DNA from: Jackrogersella multiformis
Taxonomy: Eukaryota; Ascomycota; Sordariomycetes; Xylariales; Hypoxylaceae
Assembly (NCBI GenBank): GCA_902806575.1
Contig: CADCXD010000006.1
Location: 930,001-994,000, forward strand
Length of the DNA stretch: 64,000 bases
Reading direction: 5' to 3'
Positions 23,301 through 35,936 of this stretch are shown in pieces. How positions within the stretch are numbered: the stretch's first letter is position 1; every line of letters begins with the position of its first letter. The notes under the pieces are model-generated. The model was not told the origin of the DNA, did not search any database, and saw only the letters and a program-made list of their open reading frames with translations. Both the position numbers and the translations under genes were made by a program.

Positions 23301-26300
23301 AATCATCTGCTGAGTACTAATCGCAGCAATGGTGACGGACCTATCGACTACCGGCTGGATGATATCTTGTAGCGCCTTCGTCACAGCGGTGCGGACGATC
23401 TCATGAAGTCGAACGCTGTTCACAACCATCTCATTCGTAGGGGGTATGGATAAGAGAGAACTAATATCCGGAATCGACACTGGAATAGGGTGTGGGGCGA
23501 GGCCGGCAGGGACAGCGCCAGCCATCCCGTTGAGGGACAAGTTGTCGAAATGTTCTAGAGGATCTTGGACTGGCAACTCAATAACATCCTCTACCGGCAC
23601 GCGATCCTGAAGCTCACTAGACGGCTCGATACTCTTGTGGTCTAGATTCAGATCTTTGCAGAGGACCTCGATCTCGAACTTCTGGTTAAGCTTCAATTCG
23701 GCATGGTGATAGAGCTCGATGAGGAGATGAATTATATCCATCAGCCACGGGTTCGGAGGCCGGAAGATGGTCGACTTCGCCGCCTGTATAAGCACCTTGC
23801 AAACAAAGGGCACAACGACGACTAGTCTTTTGGTGTCATGGGCTTCAATGAGCAGTTGCTTGAATGCGATGTTCTTGTGCTTGATCGGCTGATCCCTCGC
23901 AATCGTCAAGAGACCTAGCCAGGCACCCAGATACTTCAGGTGGGTTCTATCGGTCGAATTCTGCATTGTGCTCTCCGAATTTAGCATGCGGGAGACGCTC
24001 ACGTAGGTTTGCCTCAGCACCTCAGACCATAAATCCGAGTTCTGGAAAAGCTTCACCAAATCAAGGTAAACTTGGTGGTAATTGGGCTGCATCTTTGCTC
24101 GCTCCTCGACAAGGTGACCGGCAAACCATTGCTGGTGCCGCTCTTCCAGAACCTCGTGGATCTCCTTATAAGTCGTCTGCAGCGACATAGCCGTCAGATT
24201 GTTGAGTCCAAACTGAACCCTATCCTGTACGTCGACGACCGGCTCCTCAAAGGCGAGCCCCTGAGGAGGTGGGTCGACGTTGATCGACGCGAAAGGGGCC
24301 GCACGTGCGTCCGGGCTGTCCGTGGATCCATTAACTAGCGGCTCGGTCCCCAAGTGACTAGGGGTCGTCGTGCCGTTATGGTTGCGCGCCCTGTCCTCTT
24401 CGTCTTCTAGCACAACTTCTTCAGCCTTCCTATACGCGTCCGTACCGCGCAAGCCAGGGATCTGTAGGAGTTGTTTGCAGAGTCCGGGCCACTCTCTGAA
24501 ACGAGGTATTATCTGTATGAGAGCCTGAAGACCAAACTTGTACATCGAATCATCGATGCCGTGATCTCTAACGGCTTCTAGGATCATACCGAGCCCGATC
24601 TTAAGAGGCAGCTCAGAGATCAGCTTGTGGGATATTATACCACCAAATAGAACCGCCGTGGTAGCTAGTGCTTCTAGAGGATAGTCTATGAAGTGCGAAT
24701 ATTCGTCGAAAAGGCCGTGGATCATGCAAGCAAAAATATCCTGCTCCAGCGTATCTCGCGACTGCTTGTATTCCTCGAGCTTCTGGACGACATGTTTGAC
24801 TTCGGACTCCTCGCCGTACATTTTCTTGTAATGCTCCTCCATCTTACCGACGGCAGCTGACGGGAGCCCGTTGCCCTCTCTTCCATTGGTGTCTATCACA
24901 TCATCGTAGCCTTCCCCATAGTTGATAAGTCTGGGGTAGGCCGTGATGCACACGCGCTGAACTATTATCAGCTCTGGTAGAGGATTTCGCGGTAGAAAGT
25001 CTTCGAGAATCTGGAGCATGGCGAGCACTGTTTTAACATGGAGAGGTGTAGTTGTCTTTGCTACCGGCTGTCCGTCCCCAGTCTTCTGAGACTGCAACTC
25101 CAGTTCCGCCTTAATCATTAGGAATTGCAGAAGGGACTGAGAGATAGCGGGACTCCGTTCGGCATTGTTGTGAGCCCACTGGGAGAGATCGAGGTGGCCT
25201 TCAGCATGCGCGAGGGCAGCAAGGTCATATCCAAACCCGTTCGGCAAGTACACTAGTTCGTCTAGCCAGCTGTGCTTGATGACATGTTCAAATATGAGCG
25301 TGAGATCCATCGGCTTCATAGCATGCGCGTCGACAAGCCTCTGGGTAACCCAGTCCCTGTCCTTCCTCCAAAGACTGTCCAGGACGAAGTCGTGATGCTC
25401 GGTCCGTCGGTGGAGGAAGTTATCGAACAGGGATGCTAAAGTTTCCACGGCCATCGACGGCCACGGTTTGGAAACACCGAAAGCAGAGACTATGAAGATG
25501 TCTAGATTTGGAACAACCACCTCTTGGAACAGGCGTTTTGCCTCGGTACTCTGCGACGCGTGCAGTGAATGAAGTGCCACCTGGAAGATTGCCGATAGAG
25601 CTAGGCCCGAGACGAGAGGATGCTTTACGGCCACCGCTGCTCGCTCGCGGACCTCGGGCGGAGAGAGTGCGTACTCGTCTAGCGTGAATGTTGGTTCGAG
25701 GCCGGGAATGGTACTTGCATCCAGCTGATCTGGACTTAAGGACGCGAATGCACATATGAAGGACAGCTGGGTTTCCGGGTTTTCCCAATGCGACCCTCCC
25801 CACAAAGTTTGAATGCCGAAGGCCTGCTGCTGGCCATCTTGGGCTTGCGCGATGGGCAGAAGAGCTTCGTATAATCGTAGGAATTGTGCAGACGACACAC
25901 GCACGTCTCGTTGGTCAAAATATGCGATAACATCGTTCCAGCGAAAAGTCGGAGGGAGGATTCGGCTGAGGGCTGTGACGAGTACGGAAGGATTATGACG
26001 ATAAGTAATGCTAACGGCCGTGTAGGTCAGAGCGGTAGAGACCTGTTCCTCGCTGAGCTGAATATTGTTCGGGCGGCTTTGGAGGTAGGTTGCGCAAGTG
26101 TCCTCGTCGCGGGTGAAGTCCGTGCCGGTCCTTTGGATATAAAGGGCCAGCGCATTAGATGCCTTCTCGGCCAGCACTCTGATGAGATCCAGAGCAGCCA
26201 GGACCTCCATCGGAGGTGCTTGGTCTTGCTGCAACCAACGCGACTGAACCTTGTGACTGAGCTCGTGCTTAGCGGCGGAGTTAAAGTTGGGCGGATGGCC

Positions 26301-27149
26301 TTGAATATATCGATCGACGATAGTAGCGATAGAGGACGGGGTGAGGTCGGAGTGATCGCCGTAATCGGCGCGAGAGATTATGTTTACGAAGGTCGGGAAG
26401 TTTGTCGAGAGTATGGCATCGGCTTTAGCAATAGACACGGTTAGCTTACTATCGCTAGCATCCGAAGAGGACACCAGCAATGACCTACCCTTAGTCTTCA
26501 GATCCTGACGGGATCCGAACTTGAACGCCAGAGCTAGTATAGTCTTCTCCAATGCATCAAGCTTAAAATGCTCCATAAATGTAGACAGATCAAAGTCGCG
26601 GAATATATCTTCGTTGGCCGTCTCGATGGATTCGGCTATTCTGGAGGCTTGGTCAAGATCATGCGAGATCTTGGCCATCTCTCCTACCAAGAGCGAGTAG
26701 TTGCCGGGGTTGGCAACTGACCGGTTGATGCCCGGGAAGATCTGGGGGGCATTGCCGGCCACTAGCCGGGTGAAATATCTAGAAAAGACTTCCATGCCGT
26801 GATCATCGAGGAGCTAGAGAGGCGAAGTGCCACTGGTTAGTATGAGTTCTGACAAGGTCACCCAAAGGTCACATCGACGTACCTTCTTTAGTTGATCTAC
26901 CTGTAGCTCCCACTTAGCGCGATCCTTATCCTCCTTGATCGTACTCAGAAGAAGATAGACCTGGGCGACAACGATTTTGGTGAGAGAACTTGTCCCCGTG
27001 GTCGGGCTACTGGTACTGGGGCTTGCGCCAGCACTCAGAGGACCGGCCTGCGAAGGATGAGGAGAATGTGTAAGCCCTGTCTGCAAACTCTGGGCAGGAG
27101 CAGGTGAGAAATTTCCAGATCGCGAATGAGACGACGGTGGGGGGACCAT
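20385..27149 (-). CDS. NOT1: NOT1, scaffold subunit of the CCR4-NOT deadenylase complex
   Basis: Exons 27149-26883, 26813-20505 and 20444-20385 give 2211 aa, the usual size for fungal Not1. Both introns keep phase, and the last one restores the conserved end KADRDANLKQIADQFMAIA. The N-terminal about 90 residues are Ser/Pro-rich and lead into VDQLKKLLDDHG. Then come HEAT-like helices, the Caf1-binding MIF4G-type region (about 955-1110, with WLGLLTIARDQPIKHKNI), the DUF3819/CAF40-binding helical domain (about 1215-1410, with AVTKALQDIIQPVVDRSV), a linker and the C-terminal NOT1 superfamily domain (VTKEKYHFFDQPFIK). Not1 assembles deadenylases Ccr4/Caf1 and the Not2-Not3/5 module for mRNA decay and repression in the cytoplasm and transcription control in the nucleus. 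It is the longest gene here, nearly intron-free, and ordinary for its family. Confidence 0.95.
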
Positions 27150-29931
27150 GAGGGTGGTGGTCTCTTAGTCGGGAGGGGAGAAGAAGGAATAGGGAGAGGA
27201 GGGGGGGAGAAAGAGGTGTGTGGTATCCCCTAGAGCCCCTCGTAGAAGCACGAACAGCACGAAATCACGAATCACGCAGCGATGCCTGCCAAGGGCGACA
27301 GGTGTGCTCTTCGCAGGTTGGAAACGTGAAGTAAGGGCAGGCGCAGGCTCACTGATACTCGGGGCATGGAGATCATGAGCCTAGGTACGATTTGCTCTGT
27401 CCCGGGGTTACCTGGCGGTCGTGGACTGATTGGTAGGCTGAGGAGACGAGGCTGATAGGCGGGCGGGTGAGTGGGCGAGTGGGCAAAATAGCTTGCTGCT
27501 CACTTCGGCGGGTGTTTACGAAAAGCGAAAAGGAACTTTGGTAATAGGTAATATACAATAAGGTATCAGGTATCTCGGTGGTGTCACTAAAAGAAGAATA
27601 AAAGAAAATAACACTTTGACGCGCTCTAGAGTATCCCTTTAAAGAAGGGCGATAGAAAGGTTTGTCGTCTTCTGTGTTTAAGTATGGTTGCAGATTGCGG
27701 GTTGCGGGTAGTTGGATGAAGGTGGTAGGTAGTAGGTGGTGGTAGTGGTAGTGGTGGTGTTGATTTTGGTGGATGGCAAGTTTAAAGAATCGAGAGTTGG
27801 AAAAGCGACCCTCCTTCCTCACTTGGGCGCCTCAGCTTGGGCCTTTCTCTGGTCTTTCCTTCAACTAGGCTGCTGGGCTGCTGGGCTACAGCGGTACCTA
27901 GGTACCTAGGTACCTAATGGGGCTGATGGCGAAACTACCGAACTTTATGACCCATATTAATAGATCATGGCCAATAGGAAGGCAGTATGGGGTTAAAGCC
28001 TCGCACCTGCGAAGAATAGCATTCCGAAAATGGCAACTTAGACCTGCGAATCTTATACCTACCCGGTATGTAATTCTCGACATATGTACTTCTTGAAGTT
28101 TACTATACAGCTATATCCATTCATTACGTGAAGCGCACACATTATAGTGGGCGGCGTAGCTCCATGATGAGGTAAGGTCATAGCAGGATACCCGGAATAA
28201 CCTTATTCCGGGAGCTTGGATAGATCTCGGATCGGCCTCAACTTTGCTGTGGGGTGGTTATGTACCTAGGTACCTACCTAGGGTAAGCAAGAGGATAAAG
28301 TGAAATCTTGTGAAGCTTCAAACCTTCAGAATACAACCATTGAACCCATACTACACTGCCTTATCCGAAGCTTTCTTTTATATTCTAAGTTCTTTATTAT
28401 AAGCTTCTCGATAGGGTTTGATAGCTATAATTTTGCTAAAACGAGGAGAACCTTAAGATAGGTCAGTAAAGTACAAAGAGGGACTTGATGATTGTCTAGG
28501 TCTAGGCCTAGGCTTAAAAACTACGCGATGGTCTTTGCATCGGGTTTGGAATTTGGTGAAAAAGGTTTGCTTAGAGCTGGTAGAGGTTAACGACTCAGCT
28601 ATCATGAAGGAACATACTCCGCACATTCTGGGGCAGTTTGCTAAGATCCGACAATGCACTACCTACTTCTCCTTCAGGGCCACGAAGACTTGAATCCACG
28701 CAGTGAGAAAGGATAGTTAGCCTCTTATGAGAAGCTACTTTGGGGGTCTTAAAAATACAGGCAGTGAACCCAAGGACGTCTAAGTCTGCGTGGTTCCCTC
28801 GTCGACATCAGTCTCCTCCTTCTCAACATTCCTTTAATTCGATGTTATAGTTCTGCCGTCGATCACGTTGACTCAGATGCTGTTCATGCAACAAGTCTGG
28901 CAACACGCCTGGCACCGCGTGGGAGCATCATTCCAGACATACTTCTATGGCTTATTCTGGCATCTCTAGTCCACATTGTGACAATGGTCATTTCTTAGTG
29001 ACCTATCGACTGCCGAGGGCTACTATCATATTCCCTAGCTTCGCTGCAAACCCTATACGTTAGCTGTCTCCCTAGGGCGCCCCTGATATTCCTCCTAGAA
29101 CATGCGGGCACCTATAGTTGGGAAGATCGGAATGCCGGGTGAGCTGTGACCGTCGACTTCTGGGACACAGAGGAGGTAGAAGTTCAGTTCGGAGCGTGCG
29201 GATGCGGATGTCTTGTCGCGTGAGCTGGCTGGTAAACCGTCGAGGCAGACTTTGACTGCTGACGATGAAAGTCATTTCAGTGCGCACGCCAGTCCGCTAT
29301 TTGATACACCCGCGACCGAAATCATTCACACGCAAAGAAGCAGGAGGGCAATGTTGAATCACGTTCATCAGCCTTCGTATGCTTTTGATCTGCTCAACCA
29401 AGCTACTCGTGGCTTCACAAGTGTTGGCATATCAGGTAAATTTTCTGATTAACATGGCCAGGACTCGTGAGCGGGAATCCCAATCTCGGAATACTCATTC
29501 TCAATCATAGTTTTTATTCTCAGACTGTACAGCAGCAACAATGTCAGAGGCTGATAGCATGGGGCAAGGCTAAGGGACAACTGCGTTTACTCCGACTTAC
29601 CTCAGAGGTGTATGTCGGCCTCCTCTGTTCCATATGATGATACCCGGGCGGCACATGTCTGCCACGATATCCATTGCCGGGATGTCGGGACTGATGCACA
29701 CGAGCATGCTGCACTCGTCCAACTCCAGCAACGCTTGTACGCCGGGTCCTGCACATATCGCTCGGACGACATCGAGAGAATGCCGCGCTGAACCAGAGTA
29801 GAATGAAGGGCCGAGACTAGCGCGTGCTGAAGGATACGGCTCTTACATACTTGCGACCTACGAATAAAGGGGCCCAGTGCTAGGGCGATAACCTTGGTTA
29901 GGGGTCGCAGATTGGAGGTTTAACGAATACT
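27150..29931. other. NOT1 leader/promoter and gene-poor region
   Basis: 27150-27900 is the pyrimidine-rich (on the minus strand) leader and promoter of NOT1. A 149-codon minus-strand frame inside it is low complexity and rejected. A tandem CCTAGGTA block sits at 27893-27916, with another at 28262-28282. From 28300 to 29930 only short frames are visible. One is a 76-codon forward frame (28768-28998) with a hydrophobic segment but no ATG. No gene is supported. Confidence 0.45.
27893..27916. repeat. Tandem CCTAGGTA array (about three 8-bp units)
   Basis: A near-perfect self-complementary tract made of CCTAGGTA units, upstream of NOT1. It is one of the densest copies of the motif dispersed through the window. 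Confidence 0.9.
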
Positions 29932-30307
29932 TCATAGTCGAGATTCGACTCCGTTGACCCCCTTCAGAATAATCTTTCTACCATCGTTCCGCTCCCACTT
30001 CTGGAAATGCCTAAATTCTTCGCCGACTTTTCGTATGTTATTCTTTATCGGGGTACCAGCATCGTAAATTGTTTGAATCTCATGAAAAATCGAGTTTATC
30101 TGAGAGATTTGATCCTCATCGACAGGTCCAGTTTGAGGTTCCGTGGCATGGCTTGGTCAGTACCTAGCTAGGAGCAGATAGATAAGGAGAGTGTTGTTGG
30201 AGTGCTTGGTGATTGTGTTGAGGTCGCTGTTACCGGTAAGTAAGGGCCCTTATAAATCTCTTAAAACCTCCAAAGATCTTATTAACAACCCTTGTAATCG
30301 AGGGCAT
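29932..30307 (-). CDS. Candidate small hypothetical protein (97 aa)
   Basis: Exon 1 (30307-30234) starts at an ATG and encodes a basic, amphipathic-looking segment: ITRVVNKIFGGFKRFIRAL. The proposed 82-bp intron (30152-30233; GTAACA donor, CAAG acceptor with TACTGAC just upstream) joins in phase to exon 2 (30151-29932). Exon 2 is 73 codons of balanced composition (ISQINSIFHEIQTIYDAGT, then KVGEEFRHFQKWERNDGRK) ending in TGA. I recognise no family. Both splice sites are weaker than those of other genes here, and the branch point would sit very close to the acceptor. Exon 2 could also be a remnant of a lost gene. It lies just downstream of the BBE-like oxidase gene on the same strand. Confidence 0.35.
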
Positions 30308-30444
30308 GATTCTAACAATAAAAACGGTAATAACGCAGATCTTAAAGTGTAGTAATAATGAAAATATAATAACACTTTATCTCTAATCCATGCAGCCCAT
30401 CATCTTCACTCCTTCCCCGTCCCCCCCTTTTCTTTTTCGCCCCC

Positions 30445-32710
30445 TCACACCACCCCCACCCTACACAGCCGTCCATTCTGCGTAGGCATATCATCCTCGG
30501 TCCTCACAACCCAGCCCTCGCTCCCCACCGTCGCCGGCGCGTAGAACACGCCCCAGGGGTCGCGGGCCCGCTTTATCGCCAACAACCTCTCGTAGTTTGT
30601 CCCGAAGAACGCCTGCTGCCAGTCGGGCTCCTCGAGATCGCATTCGTTCAAGTACGCACCCGCGCCGGGCGACACCTCGCGCCAGCGATCCATCGCCTCG
30701 GCGAGCCGCGCGTGCGCAGCCTTGAACGCGGCCGGCGTTATGCCGCGCAGGCGCGCGCTGTCGAACAGGTCGGCGTGCATGATCGCCACGCGGAACGCGG
30801 GGTTGGCCGCGTTGGCGCCCGGGTAGCCGGCCGCCTGCTCCGTCGGCTGGATGTGGATGCCGTGGAACATGTACCCTTCCTCGACGGAGCGGCGGATGGC
30901 GAGCTGGGTCGCGCGAAAGAGCGCCGGGTCCTCGAAGTTGGCGCGCGGGAACAGCCGCGACGCGAACCGCGAGCTGCCCGGCGTGTCGCCCTGGCCCGCC
31001 TGCGCGCCCGCCATCCAGTTCGTCGCCGCGTACGGCTGCCGGCTGGTGACGGCGAGGCCGGCCGCCGAGAGCGAGGAGAGCAGCGGCTGCACGAACGCCG
31101 CTAGGAAGTCCGAGGACACGTCCGGGAGCTCGATTTCCGTCCTAAAGCTGTAGCTGTTGTTGCTGTTCGTCACGCGCGATACGTAGCTGTCTAGTAGTCT
31201 CAATGTTAACATGTCGAATAGAAACCCTAGACTTTACCTCGTTGTGTATACTGCCGCCCCTACGAAACGAAGAAAGTATGGATCGGGATATAGAGGTATA
31301 GAGAGTAAAAACTGTAACATACTATCGAATTATTAGTATTTATTGACGAGTATAGAGAACATAAAACGAAAGAATCAGAGTTCGGAATTCCACACGTACC
31401 ATGCTGTACCGTCATTATCCACTATTTTCTTGCCGAATTCATGATAAATGTCGAAGCCGTTCCAGAATTTCTCAACATCATCGGATGTATTTACGCTACT
31501 TGTGGAAAAGGATAGAGAGGTGGCAAGTATTGTTGTGAACGGATGAGCCTTGACTACGGCCGAAGTCACTATGCCGAAAGTGCCTATGTATTTGGTGTTA
31601 GCAAGCGATATGCTATGATCTGGTTACGTGGATTGGACCGCGACGATAGGCTACGGTTTTGGGGCTTGCTTACTTCCCCCGCCGCCTCGCAGCGCATAGA
31701 ACAGATCAGTATTCTGTTCCGGATCTGCGGTGACAAACCTGCCATCAGCCGTGACGACCTGGATGGATAGAGGTTGGTCGGCGCCAAGCCCGTACTTGGA
31801 AGCCAAGGCGGAGTGTCCGCCGCCGGTCATCCAACCGCCGTACGCTCCTACGGTATAACCCCCCGCAACCACAGTCGTCATGTTGTGCTCGTTCATAGGG
31901 GCGAACATCTCCCAGCTCTCGATACCGGCGCCGACCCTAGCCGCCCTGCCGCTGTACTCTCCGATTTGGTAAAGGGGCAGGTACTGGAAGTCTTTCAGAT
32001 AATGCGTCCAGATGCTGAGACTTCCGAAGCCGGTTGATCGACCGACGAAATCGTGCCCGGTGTTCCTACGAAGAACAGGGGGGCAACGTTAGTCTACCTA
32101 GGTATCAAGCTTGTATGATATGGCGATGTTTATTGGCCAGATATACTTGGCTTGGAGAAAGGACATACTTGATGACCAGCCTTAGGTTCCTATTCCTCGC
32201 GAAGTTGACGCCGATCTGGATCTGTCTCACGGTCGTGGCGTTGATAACGTAAACGGGAAAAGCGCCCTGCGTACAGGTCTCACTGCTCGACGGCTGAAGC
32301 GTCGCGTAGCAGGTATCGCCCTCGCCCCACTCGGACAGCACCGTGACGGGATCGTTTATATAAAATCGGCTGGAGGATGCGTTCCTGAGGAGAAAGGCAC
32401 AAGCCGCGGCGTCTTTGTAAGGCCCATCGTAGCAGACAGCTGCAGGCGGAACGCCCTTGACCAGAGTGCCTCCCAGCGAGCTGTTCAACTGCGACCATTC
32501 TTCCTCGAGGGGCCAGTTCTCGCTCCCCGGGTACTCTCTGCAGGCCGGCTCGTCGTCGTCTACGGGGGCTACAGCCGACGTGTTTCCAAATGCGATGGCC
32601 GAGAAGTCGCCAATATCCGTTTCTGTAAGCTGTTCTTCCTCGAAGGCAAAGTTGGCGCACTGGACGCTTGCGAAGACCGCGAAGAGAGTCGGGATGAGGA
32701 AGGTCTGCAT
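30445..32710 (-). CDS. Secreted BBE-like FAD-linked oxidoreductase
   Basis: Four exons (32710-32169, 32065-31674, 31583-31400, 31186-30445) join to 619 aa. A signal peptide (MQTFLIPTLFAVFASVQCA) is followed by a spacer and the PCMH-type FAD domain. NTGHDF puts His185 where this family links FAD covalently. Then come GSLSIWTH, VVAGGYTVGAYGGWMTGGGH, LRGGGGSTFGIVTSAVVKAHP and the C-terminal berberine-bridge (BBE) segment YLNECDLEEPDWQQAFFG with ARDPWGVF. Length is as expected. Such enzymes oxidise small molecules or carbohydrates, often in secondary metabolism; the substrate cannot be read from sequence. Two introns are of ordinary size (103 and 90 bp) but the third is 213 bp. The last exon is strikingly GC-rich compared with the first three. 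No biosynthetic cluster is visible around it. Confidence 0.85.
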
Positions 32711-33925
32711 ATTTCCCGGTGGGAGGTGTTAATATCTTGTGGGAGCGATCTACCTACTCTGGCGTCAAGCTGGGCGTCGTGGCTTCACATACTTATCTAC
32801 GATGGTTCGTAGCCAGTTGGAGGCGGCCCGGTATTCCTTTTCACTTTCGGAGACCTTCTCTGCATAGTATTAGGAAATTCGTCCCTATAACCGAGCTTAC
32901 AGATAAGTGCCGGCCCATTGAACTGTCGTACTCGTTCCTGCGAGAGCGGAACAGCTCGACATGCCCCAAGGCAACGAGTGTGTGTGTGGAAACACTGAAA
33001 GTGGCCGAGAGCGAACTAAAAACGCCCCTCGAGCTCATGAGACCGCCAATTAGTAAGAGAACTACTCTCACGATGGCGCTGAATATTTCAGCTTATAGCT
33101 CTAGATATTGAAAGGGGCGGTCTTTAACGGCATGGTTTGTATGCCTAAATCTATATCGTTCAGGTATCATTAGAAAGGAAGAAATCCATTTCAGCACTCA
33201 GAAGCATACCGCAGATACCGGCGACTACAAACAAGTTATCATGTTTACCAAGACAAATCCCGACGTCACGTATTTTGAAGTGGCTCCGTTAGGAACTCCA
33301 TCGGCGCCGATACAGCGCCGATACAAAAACCTATGCATGCATGTAATTACTTAGTAACAACCCTAGTTTGAGACGTTCGAGATGTGGCCGGGAGGAGACG
33401 GCAAGTCGTAAACGTTGCCATCTCGACTCCAGTCAGCACCGTGATCTCTAATCCATAGCTCGTCCCTTGGGTGAATCATCTTGACTAATCGTAACGTCAC
33501 CCACAAGCCAGACTTACGATGCGGTGATAAAAAATCCAAGAAGGAAGGTGAGAACCAAGAATCGGAGTCGTGGGTATGGCACCATCAGACCACGATCTCA
33601 CTTGCAGCAATTGGTCTTGGCTACCTAGGTAATTACGCCCCCGAGCCTCTCTCCCAGGATGTTTCGCGCGTAAAAAACAAATAGTGAACCTCATGGGTGC
33701 TGCAGGTTGAAGTTGGAGGGTTTCCTTGCGTCCCAAGGTTGCATCCGGATGAAATGCTACTACTATAGGTAGGGCCAGGCCTCCAGACCTCCACAGCGCG
33801 CGTTGCGTCAGAATACCACAATGTAGGTACCTAGGTAGGTATAGATGAAATACAAGCATTTGTCTTATTAACATTACACTAATCGTCCTACTCTATTGTG
33901 TATTCCCTCGTGTGCATTGTCTGCT
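32711..33925. other. Intergenic region
   Basis: Promoter side of the BBE-like gene and 3' flank of the phosphatase-like gene. Frames of up to 130 codons occur but have no recognisable content. A CCTAGGTAGG unit lies near 33828-33840. Confidence 0.45.
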
Positions 33926-35166
33926 TTATACTGCGGTCGTCGTAGCTGTAGCTGAGGCTAATGTAGTAGAAGCAGTTGAGCAGACACAGCCCTGACCTGC
34001 AATACTAGTGACTGGAGGCGCGTTGCACGTAGCGGCGGCTGACCACGACTGAATAGTGGTAGGAGCCGGCTCGACCTTGCAGAGGTTAACCGCCTTAATA
34101 AGCGCCGGAATAGCTTGCCCAGTAGACAAGCTAAATGCGATATGATTCAACACCTTAAGATTTGTGTTGATCTGGCCGGAGTGGGTCGTAATGCTGACCC
34201 AAGTGCTGTCGTCATTGCTAAATATATCATCCAAGACGATCTTGGTCCTCTTCAGCTGCGCGTCGGACGTTTCTCCTTCGTAACCTTTCCACAGCTCATC
34301 ATCTTCGGTGAACCCTTTTTCAAACTTGAATGCCGGGAGCAGGGAGTGGATATAGGTCTTATTCGATCTCTCATCGCAAGTACGCATGGATATCCCCTCT
34401 CGAAGGAATTCCTTCACCGTGGGTGTGAATGGTCTTCCTGCCGGGAGATCAAGGCCATTGAAGGTTAAATTTGCCGTAGTTGCAGAACGGATTAGAGGGC
34501 TGCTGTAGTATGATTGCGGCGCCGGGATCTTTTCAACGGCCAAGGCTTTTTTCCAAAAATTATTCGCCTTAGTACACTGAGCTATGCCGGCCTCTGTCAG
34601 TAGAGCATCTCTCCAAACTGTAGTGCCGTTTCCTTCAAGTGGCCCCCAATAACACTATACACTGTCAGATTGGCTCACGTACGACGATGAAAAACCTACG
34701 TTCCAAGCCGGAGTACCATAATAGCTTTCTGCGGCGTTGTGATAGCCTTCACCATGACGAGCCATGAATAAAACCTTATACTGGGCATTCTTGTCCGAAT
34801 CTCGGTTTAGCGTGTTGACGTAGTAGGCGAACCGCTCCCATTGGGTCTTCTTTCCGACAGGGTCGAACTTCTTGTCGGTAGGATATGACCGACTAATGAG
34901 ACCATAGTTAGTCGTAGTCTGCTTATTGTTAGTAGTGACTTGATTTAAAACTAATTGTAGCAGGGCCATACATAGTCGAAAGTCTTAGAATTGGTGGCCG
35001 AATCGTCCTGCTGAAAGAAACCAGAAATCGTTGTGTAGTTGATAGTCGACTCGTGGCCATGGCATGTGGTCCTTTGCTTTTGATTCCACTTCCCACTCTT
35101 TCCCCATTCCCAGCCGAGACAGGTTGAGCTTAGGGAAAGGAAAACGAAGACAGAAGTGGCCAACAT
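33926..35166 (-). CDS. Secreted histidine phosphatase (phosphoglycerate mutase-like) protein
   Basis: Exons 35166-34972, 34918-34700 and 34654-33926 give 380 aa; the introns are 53 and only 45 bp. An ATG at 35204 is followed at once by TGA, so the start is taken at 35166, which yields a clean signal peptide (MLATSVFVFLSLSSTCLG). The catalytic RHG motif is ARHGEGYHN (His120). SSPLIRSATT (Arg194), LREGISMRTCDER (Glu224) and ITTHSGQ (His296) supply the remaining conserved residues of the two-histidine phosphatase core. The C terminus is Ala/Thr/Ser-rich. The family contains phosphatases acting on many small phosphoesters, and fungal members of this layout are mostly uncharacterised, so a true glycolytic mutase role is unlikely. 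The substrate is unknown. Confidence 0.82.
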
Positions 35167-35936
35167 TGTTAGAGATGTGAGATAGCGAAAGAATAACTTC
35201 ACATGGATAATGTATTATTTAAGGGAAATCGACTCTAGAAATAGAATATCGAGATGTCGTCAGATGCTGGCGATCAGTACGGGGGCAGTGCGAAGAGCTC
35301 ATATATCTACCAAATATGACTGCATACCTAGGTACTATTGCCTATAATGGTCTAGACGCCAAGTGTTGATGAGCCCAGCAGCCTGGGTCTTATTATCTGG
35401 TTCGAAGATACACGTGGAATTTAGTAGTGCTCTGAATTCTACCTAGGTATCGTGTCGAGCGCCGAACATCTTCGATATGGCCGCTACACGTGCTTGGACA
35501 CCAAATTAAAAACACTACAACCTCCCGAGATCTCTGCTTTATCCAATTTCGTATGTGGGGAAATTATCAAGGTGGAATCAAAGTGGAGAAGATCTCGGGG
35601 ATTGGAATTGACCAATCGTTCTGCAACGTGGGCTGCGTTATATTATATGTAAGTTAAAAGGGAACTCGGTTTCTCGTTTTGTTCGCTGGACTTCATTGAA
35701 TATCTCATAATTAGCTAGATCGTATCTCATAAATATTGAATCCACATGATATTGTCAAGTCTCTGGCTTCCAATGATCTAGACCATCATAGGCCGCCGTA
35801 AGTAGTGAGAAGCGTCAAAGCCTGGGAGTTTGCTCTCGAGTATACTTTTCACTCTGTTAGCCAATCTTCGTCCGTGTACGGGCAATCGAACCTAAGTCGC
35901 TTCATTAGCTTATTTTCCCAAGAAAGGGGTAAGTAA
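35167..35936. other. Intergenic region
   Basis: Upstream of the phosphatase-like gene and downstream of the ArAE-like gene. CCTAGGTA units lie near 35328 and 35441. No gene is seen. Confidence 0.5.

Noticed and set aside
27373..27822. 149-codon minus-strand frame before NOT1
   Set aside because: It lies in the pyrimidine-rich leader and promoter and has His/Tyr/Ser low complexity. It could at most be an upstream ORF.
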